Shown: positions 47,617 to 60,270, counted from the stretch's first letter. The stretch is DNA of 64,000 bases from Apostichopus japonicus (GCF_037975245.1 NC_092566.1:13389001-13453000); one strand, 5' to 3'. Made by a program: numbers and translations. The notes: generated by a model not told the origin, from the sequence alone.

Positions 47617-48437
47617 TTAAAGCAGCATTTTGCGTTAGGTCGCTTTTTTCCACCTTTTTAACATGTGCATCGATTTTTTTAGATGTATCAATCATAAAAC
47701 AGCAAACTAAGATACCATCCAAGTTTCACCCTGCCAAGAGCGTTAATTAGCGAGTAATTAACGACTTATGTCGATAACGAGTAAAAGTGTCCTCGACAAA
47801 GTTTTCATATCTCCAAATCCACTAGTTTGAATTCCACCAATCAGTGAATAGTATGTTTATTCATGAGCATTTTGCGTTTGGTCGCCGTTTTCTACTTTTT
47901 TGACATGTCCATCGAGTTTTTTACATACATCAAATCACAAAACAGCAAATTAAGATATTAGCCAAGTTTTTCCCTGCCAAAAACGTTAATTGGCGAGTAT
48001 TCCACATACAAAATTAATCGCATTCAGTTCCCAAACCCACTAGTTTGAATTCAACCAATCAGAGATGCTGGTTTAGTTATGAGCCGTGGCTAAAAATAGA
48101 TTCAAGACTTTGCGTTGGTACAACCAGGGAGTTGTGATGCAACTGCCTGGTACAACTGCCATATAGACTGTACACAAATCAAGCGTGGTGTTATATTACG
48201 TATCTGTCAATGACGTTCGTAGTGTTTAAATATTCATATTATGGGCGAGGTTTATTGGGTTCCCAACGGAAAATATCTTGGAGAACAACAAAGTTGAAGG
48301 TTGCAATTTTTTCGACTTTAATGCCACCATTTGAAGTAAAATATAAATAGATAAGCTAGTTATGTATGTCGTTATGGCATAGTGGAGTCAGTGAGGTTGA
48401 GAAAAATCATAGAAAAGGACGCAAAATGCTGCTTTAA
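47617..48437. mobile_element. TTAA-flanked MITE, family B, copy 2 (813 bp), inverted relative to copy 1
   Basis: The element spans 47621-48433 between TTAA at 47617-47620 and 48434-48437, with the same perfect 15-bp termini AGCAGCATTTTGCGT. It is the reverse complement of 20826-21629 over its full length, with only scattered substitutions and small indels, including the internal ~220-bp duplication. It is noncoding. Both copies being complete argues for relatively recent transposition. Confidence 0.87.
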
Positions 48438-51400
48438 GAGGGCTGGCTGGCTACTGCAACTCTGTGGGAAAGTAGTTGCATGAGTGAAATAATGAAGTTA
48501 GTTTAATGGAGGTTCGTAGTGTCTTAGATCACAGTGATGATATATGATTAAAAGACAAAAGTTGCAATGCCCAAAATTTGCATATTGGATAACAACGACA
48601 CGCATTGCTGTCTGATATAATTTTACGATATAACTGTAAAAGACAAACACACCATGTGGGAATTACACATGGATATTTTTATACTATAAATCGCGATCAT
48701 TTGTTGCATTGATTGCATCGGTCATTGCAATACTACTGTAGTAAAGTGCTCTGTTATACCATGAGGTTAAAAATAAACCGGGATCCAAACATATATGCTG
48801 TGCTGATAGCGTGTGTGATGCCATCGATCTATTGTCTTTCCTAGTCGGATTAAAGACTGTCAATGGCAGTGGTTCTGTATACTTCGGAGTCGTTGAGCTA
48901 ATTAACTGAATACAGCTAATCCCTCTGTGTCACGGTCCAGTTTTGCATTGATGATGAGAGATTGCTGAATTGGATTTAACACAGTTTTAATTGTCAGGCC
49001 TTGGTTTCATTGCAGACTAGTTTTATAATTTAAAATTTAAAATGAGTGTTGAAAATCTGCCATTAACTATTATTAGATCAGTTCAATATTATGCCACGAT
49101 GATATCACTCCATCCTTCGGCCTACCTTATCATCTGACATGATTGTTTGATTTTGCATTCTAAAAGTAGCCATTTTGTCAAAACTTGATAAAAGTGAAAT
49201 TTCTTTTGTACCACAGCAAAGCTTGCCACTGCTGTGAGTTGCTTTGTTTGCGATTTATGAAATGATGTAATTGCTTCAGGAGAAGATAAAATCTTTTCTT
49301 TTCATTTATTATTAACTATATACCTCTTCATTGGTATCTTCTCTTTGAGCCGTAGCTTGTAAGTAATTGTGGTTCAATAGTTAAAACACAGCTCCGTTTC
49401 CCATTTATTTATTTTTTAAAAAGAATAGAAAAAAAACAAAAAGAGTTTGTGATCACCAATAACAGTATTTAATCATATGTTTGTGTCATTATCTGGACTT
49501 TGTTTAGTCATGCATAAATCTATGAAGAAAGAAAGATTTATTAAGTTACAAAGATTGAAGTTATATTTATATATGCTCTATCAGGAAGATATGTTATATA
49601 TATTCCTGTTGTCAACTCTGATTTCAATTAGTGTGCCTTGAAATACAAATAAAAAATAGTTTCCTTGTTGTGTTCATGTGAGTAAATCACAGGATATCAT
49701 CAAGCCTTGCCCTTGTCAAACTGTTCATGTCATTGTGCTACAGTACAGTAGGTATATTTCAGCTTTCTCCAACATGTAACAAATGGCCCCTTCTCTCCCT
49801 AAGGGTGTTGTTTAATACAGTTAGAAAACCTTGTCTATTGATCCATCTGATATATTAGGTAACAATGCACCAGTGACTAGTTTAAGCCACTCTTTTAAAG
49901 TTTTGTAATTATTGCATAAATTTATAGTTCTCAACTTGTAAATTGTGAATGATAAACCAAAGACTACAACTGTACATTGTACAATGTACATGTAATTGTT
50001 TGTTTGAATGAGCATGACCAGTTTGATCAGCAGTTAATAGCTCCTAGCTGGGAGAAATATTCTAATTTGTTACAAAACCTGGCAAATTTCACATCTCATT
50101 TAACTTTCCATCCAGTTGAATAATTTCAAGAAATATTCTGTTAAGTGTATCTGCCAGCATACAGTTACAGAGTCAGGGCTTTTGAACTTGTCATTTGAGA
50201 GAGAAACAAATTCAGAATATTTTGTGTCGATGCTGAAATCACGGGCAGTGTTCTAATCTTGCATACATGTACTCTGTGCGTGTACGCTTTGCATGTGTTG
50301 TGTTTTACGACTAACACATTGACGAGTTTATTGTCACACGTTCATCTGCATGCAGTCGTTAGGGTGAGACCGTTCATCTCATATTAGATGCAGTGGATTC
50401 GGTTTTGCCGCAGCCAACACGGTTCTGTAATTGGAACAGATGGTAGTTTTGTCAAGTCTCTCAATGGCAGAAATCCATAGAAGTATTGTCAGTATTGTCA
50501 GCCAACTCTGAATGCAGAATATATAGAACTTGTGTGTAGTCTGGCTCAGTCAATAACTGATATGAGCTGTGGATTATATGTGAACTCAATCAGTATATAC
50601 TTACTTATGTGTGTATATGTATTATGTGCATACATACCACATGGGCTCTTTTGATAAATATATTCTTTCTCAAAGGAAATTTTGACCGTTACTTTTTTTT
50701 CACTCACTCACTCACCCTTCCCATATGTCCTTTAATTGTCAGTGTAATGATGTTAATGTACGATTTGATTTGAATGTCTTTCACCATTTTGATACTGAAT
50801 TTCCAAATTATATCTAGCAACATTCTGTGTTTATCTTGCCCTGTAATAGTTGTAGAAACAACGATCAATAGGTCCCTTTAAAATCAAACAGAAGTGATTC
50901 CTTCTTAGGTGATGAAGTGATGGTTAATAATTCTCTGTTGATTTGACATAATTTGTAACTTAAGGTGTAGGCTCTGAGTGAGTTAAATTTTAAAGTAAAT
51001 ATTGGCCATCTGTTATCTACAAGAAGTACTATTGAGCAGACATGGCCAGCATGCTCAAACAATTAGGATATGACTAGAGAATACAGTAGCAGTATGTTCG
51101 TTTTGGTCTTTAATTAAATTTCTGCTTTATGTATTATTGGTCCGAGTCAGGAATATGTTGACAATCGGACAGTGGATGCGTATGGTTATTCAAGCTGAGA
51201 CACTGGTGTCAGATCTTGTACTCCGATCTTAATTAACATATTGAATTTTACAGTGCCAATGGCATATAAATAGGAAACAGGTTGAAAGATGAATCAAAAT
51301 TATCAAATTTTGAATCCTCAGTTTTTATTGATGCAGTTGTTAATGTGATTCTGACAAGGCTAATACCTAGTGTTATTACTGTAAGTATCTCACACTGGAA

Positions 51401-52262
51401 TCATTTATTTAGAAAACAATTAAATCAGAACAACAGCAACACATACAATAACAATTTTTTACATCTTTATGAATTGCATGCCACACATTAAAAAAATGAA
51501 AAAAAAACCCAGCCCACCTTTCTGCAACTTTTAAGGAAGAACTGGTTGTGGAAATTTTCTTAACATCAACAGTTCTTTTCAAACTTAACCTTTGTAAAAG
51601 TCTAGAAAGTTGTACAAAGAGAGCAGCCATTTTGCATTGGGGGCAGGGGGAGGGGGGAGAGGGCAATATTTGTAAACCCTCAGAGTTATATTCAAAGTTT
51701 AAACTTTCAAAATCACACAAAGACACCCTCCTGTATTTTTTTACCAAATGAAAGTTAATTAGCTGGGTACAGTACATGTGCAAACACTTTTTGTGCATTC
51801 ATCACATGAAAGTTTTTTTTTAAAGTTTTCCCTTTTTAGTACTTAATGGAGTTTTCATCTATCTTGGAGCAATAATAATTTTTTCTATAGTATTATACAT
51901 ACAGTGAGTTTTTATACATAATCATGAGGAAACTAAAGCTGCTAAAAGGAAGGAAGGAAAGGTATTTATTTTTAGTTTGTTTTTGGATCATAGAAAGGCT
52001 TTTTCGAAGAAAAGTGAAATGTGACAGGTATTAGTGAGTAGATAGGCTTCGTATATATGCTGTAAACTCTACTTTACCTACAAGTATTCATGAACTATCA
52101 CTGAAGATATAATAGTAACCAGGAACTTTCAAATTTGCAAAATTTTCTGTGTCAACAAATTTATGATTATGTTCCTTATGTAAGCTATTGAAGTTTGAAG
52201 CTGAATTTATTTCATTCCTCTCCTAAATTTATACACGCTCTGATCCAACCTTTGAACTAACT
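48438..52262 (+). other. CaMKII intron 3, middle part
   Basis: No exon recognised. It contains a (CACT)n patch at about 50700-50715 and a G-quadruplex-like run at 51639-51663 (separate entry). The 129-codon minus frame at 51409-51798 overlaps the G-rich run and is unassigned. Confidence 0.5.
51639..51663 (+). other. G-quadruplex-type motif on the sense strand
   Basis: Four G runs of 5, 5, 6 and 3 separated by CA, A and AGA, a textbook intramolecular quadruplex pattern. It would also be present in the CaMKII pre-mRNA because it is on the transcribed-sense strand. Confidence 0.6.
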
Positions 52263-52856
52263 GTGACATTCTTGCATCACAGCCCTCCTTTTGTGAGGGC
52301 TACATTTGTTGACTTTTCAAGTGCCTTCAATTCCATTCCGCCGCACTTATTAATTCATAAAATCTTAACTTTGGGTGTTAATCGTAAGCTATTTTTGTGG
52401 ATTTTAAATCATTTAAGTGACAGACCACAGTTTGTTGCATTAAGTGGCATTTTGTTCTGATGTTCTGTCAGTTAGTACAGGTGCTCCCCAGGGAGGCTAT
52501 CTGTCGCCTGTCGTTTTCTGCCTGTACACCAATGATTACAGAAGTTAACAGGATGTCTGTTCTATTATTAAATATGCTGATGATACCATGATAAACGGTT
52601 ACCTGCATAACAATGTAACAACTAACCCTAACCCTACTCCCTAGAATGAAATAGGTGATTTTGTTATAAATACTTTGTTATGTTGTTGCTGTTGGTATTT
52701 TTACCTGTTTTTAAAATGTTCTGTGTTTTGTTTATATATACTTATTTTTAACTGTATTCTGTTTATAACTTTAATATTTGATATTTTATATATTTTGCTG
52801 CAGGGCGACAAATTTCCATATTCTAATGGACGAAATAAAATAAATCTATCTATCTA
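52263..52856 (+). mobile_element. Decayed non-LTR retrotransposon (CR1/L2-like LINE), reverse transcriptase fragment and 3' end
   Basis: The frame at about 52296-52450 reads ATFVDFSSAFNSIPPHLLIH then KILTLGVNRKLFLWILNHL and SDRPQFV, matching the RT palm wording F-x-D-F-S-S-A-F-N-T-I ... W-I-x-x-F-L-x-x-R-P-Q. A stop and frameshift follow. A second frame then gives STGAPQGGYLSPVVFCLYTN and, further on, IIKYADDTM, which contains the catalytic Y-A-D-D motif. Soon after (about 52620) the sequence jumps to an AT-rich 3'UTR ending CGACAAATTTCCATATTCTA, AATAAAATAAA and a short (ATCT)n tail near 52856. The domains C-terminal to YADD are therefore deleted. It is a truncated, dead copy in the same orientation as the kinase gene. 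Confidence 0.85.
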
Positions 52857-53155
52857 GTAAGTCAAGTAAGTCATGCGTCCTGAATAGTGTTTCCAATCCA
52901 TACGGTATAGACAAATGACATGACACACGGTTTGGATTTTCATTCACTCGGTCTGTGAACTCTGCGAATGGACCAAACCTTTTCACCAGAAAGTAGGTTG
53001 GCATGATTGTGATATATTATATATGCTACCAATGTTACCGAAGGAGATCGTTAAGACCATACAGATGATATGCATAATTAGGCTATATCGTCATAGCAAC
53101 AGTACAAAAGTCGACCATTCCAAACTGTTAATACATGATGAAACAGTGATCCCTC

Positions 53156-53253
53156 CTTACCTGTACTCTCACAACCTTAGCACCATGTTCTAGAATGTCC
53201 TGGTAACCTTTTACGGTAGAATGTGGTGCTAAGGTTGTGAGGAGACAGGTAAG
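53156..53253. repeat. 98-bp hairpin repeat (CTTACCTGT...ACAGGTAAG)
   Basis: The left arm CTTACCTGTACTCTCACAAC continues CTTAGCACCATGTTCTA. The right arm is its reverse complement with small differences and ends GAGACAGGTAAG at 53253. The loop is about 24 nt. Single-arm relatives occur at 56243-56310 and 60271-60345, so this is a dispersed family. In the sense direction the right arm carries CAG|GTAAG, a near-consensus splice donor. Confidence 0.75.
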
Positions 53254-56242
53254 CTCGTCACTCGTCAATACCCAAACCAGTAATTAATGGTGTTACTACT
53301 GTAGCTTTATCATCAGAGTTGGATGTCTTGTGTACTACCGTTTGTTTCGGTAGACCTTGTGTGCACAACACTCAGCTAATGCTCCACACTGTATATTAGT
53401 GAGTACTCTATAATATTGACTAGGAACTTAACATCTGTCATTATGACCAGGTACTGTAGTTTCCACTCGTAATTGGATGTACCCATCTCTTTTAATTGAT
53501 GAGTCATTTGTGGTCTCAGTCATATGCATACTACTAATTAGCAAGTCGTTATTTTATACAGAAAGTGTTTAGTCACACAAAGTTACTAGAATGATTTTTG
53601 CTTCTATTGGGGGGGGGGGACCCCTCAAAGTGTGTTCAATAAGTTCATCATTTTGGTGCGATTTTCATTATTTTTGATCATTTTCTCCACTTCAGAAAAT
53701 AAATATTGTACCAAGTTCAATGTCAAATACTGCTTTGAAAGCTTATAATGCTTTTCTCATTGTCTTATTCTGCCTTGGCTCTCTTACACCGTCATTATTG
53801 GGGATCCTGTGGCGACTTTGAGGAAGTTCCATCACTAATATGTTTGTTGGAAGCCCATCGCTCGTCATCCTATATTACTTATCGCTGTCACAGCCAGGGA
53901 GTCGCTCTGTATCCATCTTGTCCATTTTGCTAACCAAAGTCTTTTTGGGGAGGAAGTTTAATTAAACTGAGCCCAGACTTGATTCTTACCATGCACAAAC
54001 ATTATCAGTCAGTCGTATCCAAACAAGTCAAACCAGTGACATCATGCAGTTGGGGCGAGCATTATGTGGCATTACTTCTCTTGGTAACCATGCCTTCTTG
54101 TTCATGGCTTCACAAATAATGAATGGTTCTGCTGCAGACTATAGAGACCATGTCATAATGTAGAACTTGTATATTAAGCTGTGCTGTCGGTCTATAGATC
54201 TACTCAGCAATGGAATCATCATATATTAGTTCGAAAACTGCAATGGCGTCTGGCCTCTTGTTTGCTTTACAAGGTATAACATTCGTATTAGGATATTCTC
54301 CATCTGACACTTTCAAGGCTGCTCAGAGATATTGAGTAAAGGCATATTGTCATGGCAACCTAGTTTTTCTTTTGATGGAGATTTGGGCATCCTGAGAGGA
54401 AGTTAGATGTTGCTAAGATCTTGTGGCTGAAAAGGGGGCGTGTTTATATTATCTTCTTTTTAGGGCTTATATTGTCATGATGATGTAAGGAAATTAGATT
54501 AGAATCAGATGCTCTGCCATTACAAAGGCAAAAACATTGCTTGTGCATGTAATAGGCTTTCTTTAAACCTCATTTAGGCTTTGGTGTCTAACTTGCTTTT
54601 GTGAAAAACAAGGTTTAATGTGAAGCAGCTTTCAGTGGACAGTCATATATGCAGTATGTTGTGCTTTGAACAAGCAAAGGACATCCTAAAGGGGTTTTAG
54701 CTTCTGAATTGGTCATATGGTTATAGGCAAGTGAAAAAGCTCATCTGATAGGGACATTTTCTTCAGTCAGTTTAATAAAGTAACTGTTAGTTTCTATAGG
54801 TAATTTGCATTAAGGATATTTTCACTTCAATTGCCTGTATTCATAGATGTCGTATCTAGTTGCTAGTACTACAGTAGCTGTTACTGGCCCTGGGTCTTGT
54901 AGTCACCCTAGAAGGCCCTACTGTACTCATGCTGTTGTGCCAGGTACAGTAATGTGTACTACTGTGACACATTGTTAAAACTAAGATGGACTCAAACTTA
55001 GAAGGGAAAGAAAGAAATAATAAATAAATTTCATAATTATATTCATGTAGATGGAAGGAATGACTATTGAGGTTGTTACTGCTTAGAGGAGGCCCTTCAA
55101 ATAGGGGTTGCCACCTTACTGTATGTTATTTGTAAAAAAAGACAGTTAATGAGACTTAACCTGATATCATCTTCTCAAAGGATGTCTTCCTCTCCATTAA
55201 ACTTCTTAAAATTCAAGTTGTTCCAGACAAACGGCTTTTAAATATAGATTCCCTGTCATTACGTTGTTATTTAAATCGCTATTCTGATCTTTAACTACTT
55301 TACATACTTGTTTGTTTATCGACTGCCATAAATATATGAAAATGAAATTCAGGCAGTCGATTTATACAGCTTATTGCTACGTCAGTTTTCTTTGCTCCAT
55401 GTCTCTTCATTACTTTTGTATTGATCTGAATTCAAATTTACATTTTATGGTGATCTACATTAAAACAGAAAACTGCTGATTTCATTTCCATCAAAATATA
55501 GGATTCTCCTGCATTTCAGGTAATGAGTTTTAAATCCTGAATAAATCATCCCCGTGTGTTGTCAGGGAAGGCATGAAATTAAGGATGTATGATAAAGGGA
55601 AACATATCTAAATTGCTGATTGGGTAGCATTAAGCATGCATCATTTGAATTAAGCATCCGTGAAGACAATACTCTCTTCTCTGTGTATAACTCTCAAGGT
55701 TGACATCCTTGTTTAAGTCTTAAACTTCCCTCCCCAAAAAAGGAAAGTGGGCAGACTTCTTCCCAGGGACCGCAAATCGAATTGGTAAAAGTCAACTGTC
55801 TTTATGGGCTGTGAATAGAATTGGTTCAAAGTAAAGCACTGGGAGTGGCTGTAGCATTTTAAATGGAAAGTGATAGTATATGTGCATTAGAGGTAAAACG
55901 AAAATGGATTTGACTCTTCGATATATTTGTTGGTGATGTGCATGTGTGTGCGTGACACCTTGGCTTCTAAACATGATAATATATGGTGGATGAGCTTCCT
56001 GTTTGGTATGTGGATGATTTTCTGTTGGGATCAACATTGGTCATTTCAGGTCAAAGTCTGAAAACCTTGTAAACACTATATCATCAAAAGTACAGCTTGG
56101 ATGAACTTTATACTTGGTATCTGGATCCAGCGAAGGTTAAAGTCAATAACTCGGAGAGTGAAGTAAAGCACAAAGGTCATTTGAGGTCAACAGGAAGACT
56201 CAAAAAGTAAAACTGTAGACTGTCACAGTTGATTTACTTAAT
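53254..56242 (+). other. CaMKII intron 3, later part
   Basis: No exon recognised. It contains a poly-G run near 53610-53620 and the second copy of the AGGTCA-rich repeat at about 55915-56215. The rest is featureless to my reading. Confidence 0.5.
55915..56215 (+). repeat. AGGTCA-rich dispersed repeat, copy 2
   Basis: Shares with 33130-33520 the ordered blocks GTGACACCTTG, TTTGGTATGTGGAT, GGTCATTTCAGGTCAAAGTC, AACACTATATCATC and CAAAGGTCATTTGAGGTCAA. It has two subunits as in the first copy. Confidence 0.5.
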
Positions 56243-56310
56243 TCCTCGCTTACCTGTCTCCCTACAACCTTAGCACCTGTTTCTATCGTGCCTAGAATGA
56301 ACTGGTAACC
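56243..56310 (+). repeat. Single-arm copy of the CTTACCTGT hairpin family
   Basis: CCTCGCTTACCTGTCTCCCT followed by ACAACCTTAGCACC, matching one arm of the 53.2-kb hairpin, and ending CTGGTAACC. It runs directly into a ~70-bp tandem repeat. Confidence 0.65.
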
Positions 56311-56580
56311 ACCACAAATTTATATTGTTATAGCTGCAACATTGAACTCCTTGTAGTTATGTTGATGGGGATAATTTAACCACCACATACATAGTGTTAT
56401 AGCTGCAACATTGAACTCGTTGTAGTTATGTTGATGTCTTAACCACCACTTACATAGTGTTATAGCTGCAACATTATACTTGTTGTAGTTATGTTGATGG
56501 GGATAATTTAGCCACCACAAACATATAGTGCTATAACTGCAACATTGAACACTTTTTAATCAGCTTGATAGGGATAGTTT
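56309..56580 (+). repeat. Four-unit tandem repeat, period 63-71 bp
   Basis: Unit starts at 56309, 56380, 56443 and 56512, each beginning CCACCAC and containing GTTATAGCTGCAACATT and TGTAGTTATGTTGATG. The last unit is more diverged. The minus frame with repeated WWLNYPHQHNY wording (56320-56520) is a direct consequence of the repeat, not a protein. Confidence 0.85.
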
Positions 56581-59490
56581 TTCACATTTTATTGCAAATC
56601 TATTGCAATACTTCCACCATTAACTTTAAACAGTTAAATTTATTTAAGTATAAAATATGGCATTGACATATCAAAGATTATAAATGAAGGATAAAATGTG
56701 TGTAAAATAGACTTAAAGCTAAATATCATATAAATATCGCAGGCAGATAGAAACAAATGTTAAGTTAATATTGAAGGGACAGAAACAGCAGAGCTATGGG
56801 AATCTCATCACTTACCATCACACTGACACACACACACACACATACACACAGAGTTTTATTTTACTTGCTTTAATTATTCTCCGATTTGATGACCTTGTTT
56901 GCTAATGCTTCTGCTTGCTGCAACCACATGCTTACACTTCTGATTAGGCCATTAGAGTTACAAGAGAAAATACTGAGTGGTTCATTAAGCACTAATATAG
57001 TAATATGCCATGTTAATTTGCAACCACTTTTAGATGGATGTAAGTAAGGTAGCTGAGATAACTAGAAGTGATGCTTGTTTGCATTGTAGTAGAGAAGTGC
57101 AGAACAAACGTGTGTCACACCGGTGGAAATGAGAACTTGCCAGGCCATTTGTTGCCATGGTTATTTGTAGAGATTTCCTTGTTTGAATTTATTTCCCCCC
57201 CCCACCCCTAGTGCTTTGCATTTTCTTGGCTTTTAAGTGTCATCCTCCGAGGCTCTTCGTCACTGTCACAAAATGATTTTGACTGATGTAGGCTAGTCAA
57301 ATGTTAAGGAGTAGCTCTTTGCCTTGAACTTATGGAAACTTGTAATGCATGTAAAAAACAAGGACTTCCAGGAGAGAAAATTTGGCCTTTTTTTAGACCA
57401 ACTTGAATGAAAGTGTAATGGTTATGTAATTAAAGTTGTGGCTGTTTCCAGCCTTATTTTGCCTCCAGTGCAATTTGCTCTTTGCAATGCATTGGAGCTC
57501 ATAGTCAACATGCTGTTGTGCATGCCATGTATGTATGTAGATACTGTCATTGTATATATGCTTCCTGTACAAGGTGTGTAGGGACATGTGCTCGTTAGGG
57601 ATGGGTAATCTTGGAAAACCGAAATTGACAAATACTAGAAACGAGGAGCAGGCTATGTACGGCGTACATTTAGACAAATGTAAGCAGGAAAAGGCTAAAA
57701 AACCAACCAGGAGTCTGAGGGAAAGGAATGTTTGACTTTACAGTAGCTGGGGGGAGGGAGGGGGAGGTGTGACCCTAAACCTGTGACAACCATCCCTAGA
57801 AGATCCTTTTTGACCCTTGGCCCCTTATGGTGATCACTGTGTTTGTAAGCATCCATACTCTACTGATAGTCTATGACTGCAGAGGAAGACATTTCAACAA
57901 GCAGTCTTGACTGAACATGAAGCTGCCATTTATAGGTTGGTTAACTTTGCATCATTCTTCAGCACCAAGACATGCAATGTATTACACATCAAACTCAAAA
58001 CTCAAACTCCTTGAGTATAAGATACTGTATGTCACATTACAATTGTATTGGCTTTTCCTAATTAGTAAATTATTAATGCGTAATTCAACACAGAAGAAAA
58101 GTTTGTTTCCCACAACTTTAAGGTAATATTGTATGGTTTTATTTGCAAATCTTTGAAGTTTTGTTTAACTTGAAAATTTCTGTTGCTACTTCGCTGCACT
58201 AAATTGAAAGTTCAGATCCCTAATCTTCCTTTTAATAACCTTTTAAGTTTGGTAACACCGGATGGACTAATTCAACACAAAATGCAGCTACAGTATATTG
58301 CTTGTGGTCTTCCAATCCCAATCATTTCATCTCTGTTTCCAGAGTACTGTATGTGAAAAGATCAACTCCTTGCTTTTAGTACAGGTAATGGCTTTTTTAT
58401 CAAAGTTCTCAAACTGGTAATGCCATTGATGTCAGCAAAGTCCTTGTACCAAAATACATTGAAAGTACCAACACTTGCTACAGAGGGGGAGGGGGGTGGA
58501 AGGGGGGAGAACAGAGTTGGAGAACAGAGTTGGAGGGTTAAAGGTGGACAGATGTATTAAGAGGAGAGGAGATTGTTAAACTACTTCCTTGCAAAATGTG
58601 TTAGAATCAGTACTGCAAATGGAGACTGATATTTTGTTGAATTTCTAAAATATTTGTGTACGAAATACAGTACAGTGCCTGAGTGTCAAAAAGGAAAGTT
58701 GCCTCAACTTCAAACTCCTGCTCAGCTAGCAGGACTCAATATGAAACAATAGGGATTATCTCTGAAGACCTCTAAGTGTCTAAATATGTCTAAAAGATAG
58801 TCCTTTGCAGCCAGGATGCTGGAGCCCCCCCCCCCTCCCCTCAGCGTCCTACTGTTAGATTCGGTACCTTACCAGAATGTGCGAACCGTACACTCAGCCT
58901 ATATACTTTCACTTATAGTATAAAAATCAGGGATTCTTGCCAAGAACTTGTGCATGAGCTACATGGACAAGTGAAACTGAAATTGACATAAAAATACTCA
59001 GTCTTGTGTCATGTACATACTGTACAATACAGCAACAAGTGCGATTTGCATCCCTGTGCATGGAAAGAAGTTTGCGATTTTCCAGATAATGAAGCACAAA
59101 AGAAACTACCGATTTAACTGGTCCTTAAATACATTCTTATGGAGACGTGCTGTCATTGTGTAACATTGCTGCACATGAATGTTATAATGTTGGCAGCATG
59201 TCAGGTAACTATAGTTACTCCACCAACTTGGGTGGTCAAGTACCAGAGTTCTGAATGTTTACTATCATGTGGAAACATTAATTCAAGAGTAAGAGAAATA
59301 TTATCTGGAATTGGGATCTCCAGTAAAATAGTTTTATATCTGTATGCACTCTAGCCCCCCTGCATGGTTGGAATTAAATGTATGACTTTGCTTACATGTG
59401 ACACATATGTATGCTATTTTCATGTTTCTGCAGTGCTGAGCAAGACCATGTAACTGTGGCTTCATAGGTAAAGGTTAATGATGGATCGAT
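56581..59490 (+). other. CaMKII intron 3, late part
   Basis: No exon was recognised. It contains an (AC)n microsatellite at about 56826-56850 and G-rich runs at about 57748-57771 and 58485-58507. Short open frames only. Confidence 0.5.
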
Positions 59491-60114
59491 ATGGGTAAAT
59501 TAATCCCACAGGAGATGGTTCTACATGTTAAAACATCCCACCCACTCTGTGTTTTACCAACTCCTTCTCCAATTATTACAAGAGCTGCAATACTTGTCCA
59601 ATTTTATTATCAAATAACCATGGAAGTGCAGTCTACACTAACAGTTTATCAAAAACAGTATTTATCCATTTATGCCACATTGTGTGAAGACTACTTACTT
59701 ACTCAATGGCTAAATTGCGAGGTAATCAAGCATATCGTTTTAATGGTGATGACACACGATATTTCTCTGGACAATAACCCTTTACATTGCCAGACCTTCA
59801 TGATAAGGAAGTTACAGACCATTAACACTTATGAGTGCAGGTTGCTTACCATAGTAATACTACATGATGTTTACATGAGAGAGTCATTAATCAAACTCCC
59901 AGGACTACTGATAGTAATTAAGCACCTAGGTCATAGGTCAGCGAGCCCCTCAGATTATGGAGACAGTATCAACAGATCAAACATGAGGATTTTAGTGTTC
60001 TCAAAGAAATTTAACCAATTTATGCAATATAGTGAAATTGTCGATGACAAATGGTCTTGGATTTCATCCTTGAATGATATGTTGTCTTTACAAGGCAGAA
60101 AGACTGTTACTTGA
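59491..60114 (+). other. Unassigned 207-codon open frame inside intron 3
   Basis: The longest open frame in the window, ATG at 59491, with an in-frame TGA just upstream at 59479-59481. It begins MGKLIPQEMVLHVKTSHPLC. The middle is moderately hydrophobic (CEVIKHIVLMVMTHDISLDN, RLLTIVILHDVYMRESLIKL) and the end is polar (SEIVDDKWSWISSLNDML). I recognise no domain, signal peptide or repeat. It lies 466 bp before CaMKII exon 4 on the same strand, in DNA of ordinary AT-rich composition. A rough estimate from base composition makes a chance ORF this long uncommon but not impossible in 64 kb. It may be a nested intronic gene, an old transposon piece or chance; no splice or polyadenylation context decides between them. 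Confidence 0.2.
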
Positions 60115-60270
60115 ACGAGTCATACGAAATTTCCTAACATCGCCAATTGGTCCTAGCAAGGGCTCGGGTTAAAATCGTAACATTAAATTAGTGTTTCAAA
60201 CGATCTATATTTCAAGTGCCAGAATAAATGTGAATACTTCAAGTTGTGCTCAAATTTGGATAATTTACTT

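Noticed and set aside
56320-56520. Repetitive WWLNYPHQHNY-type peptide on the minus strand
   Set aside because: Unit lengths of 63-71 bp explain the repeated peptide; it is a shadow of a noncoding tandem repeat.
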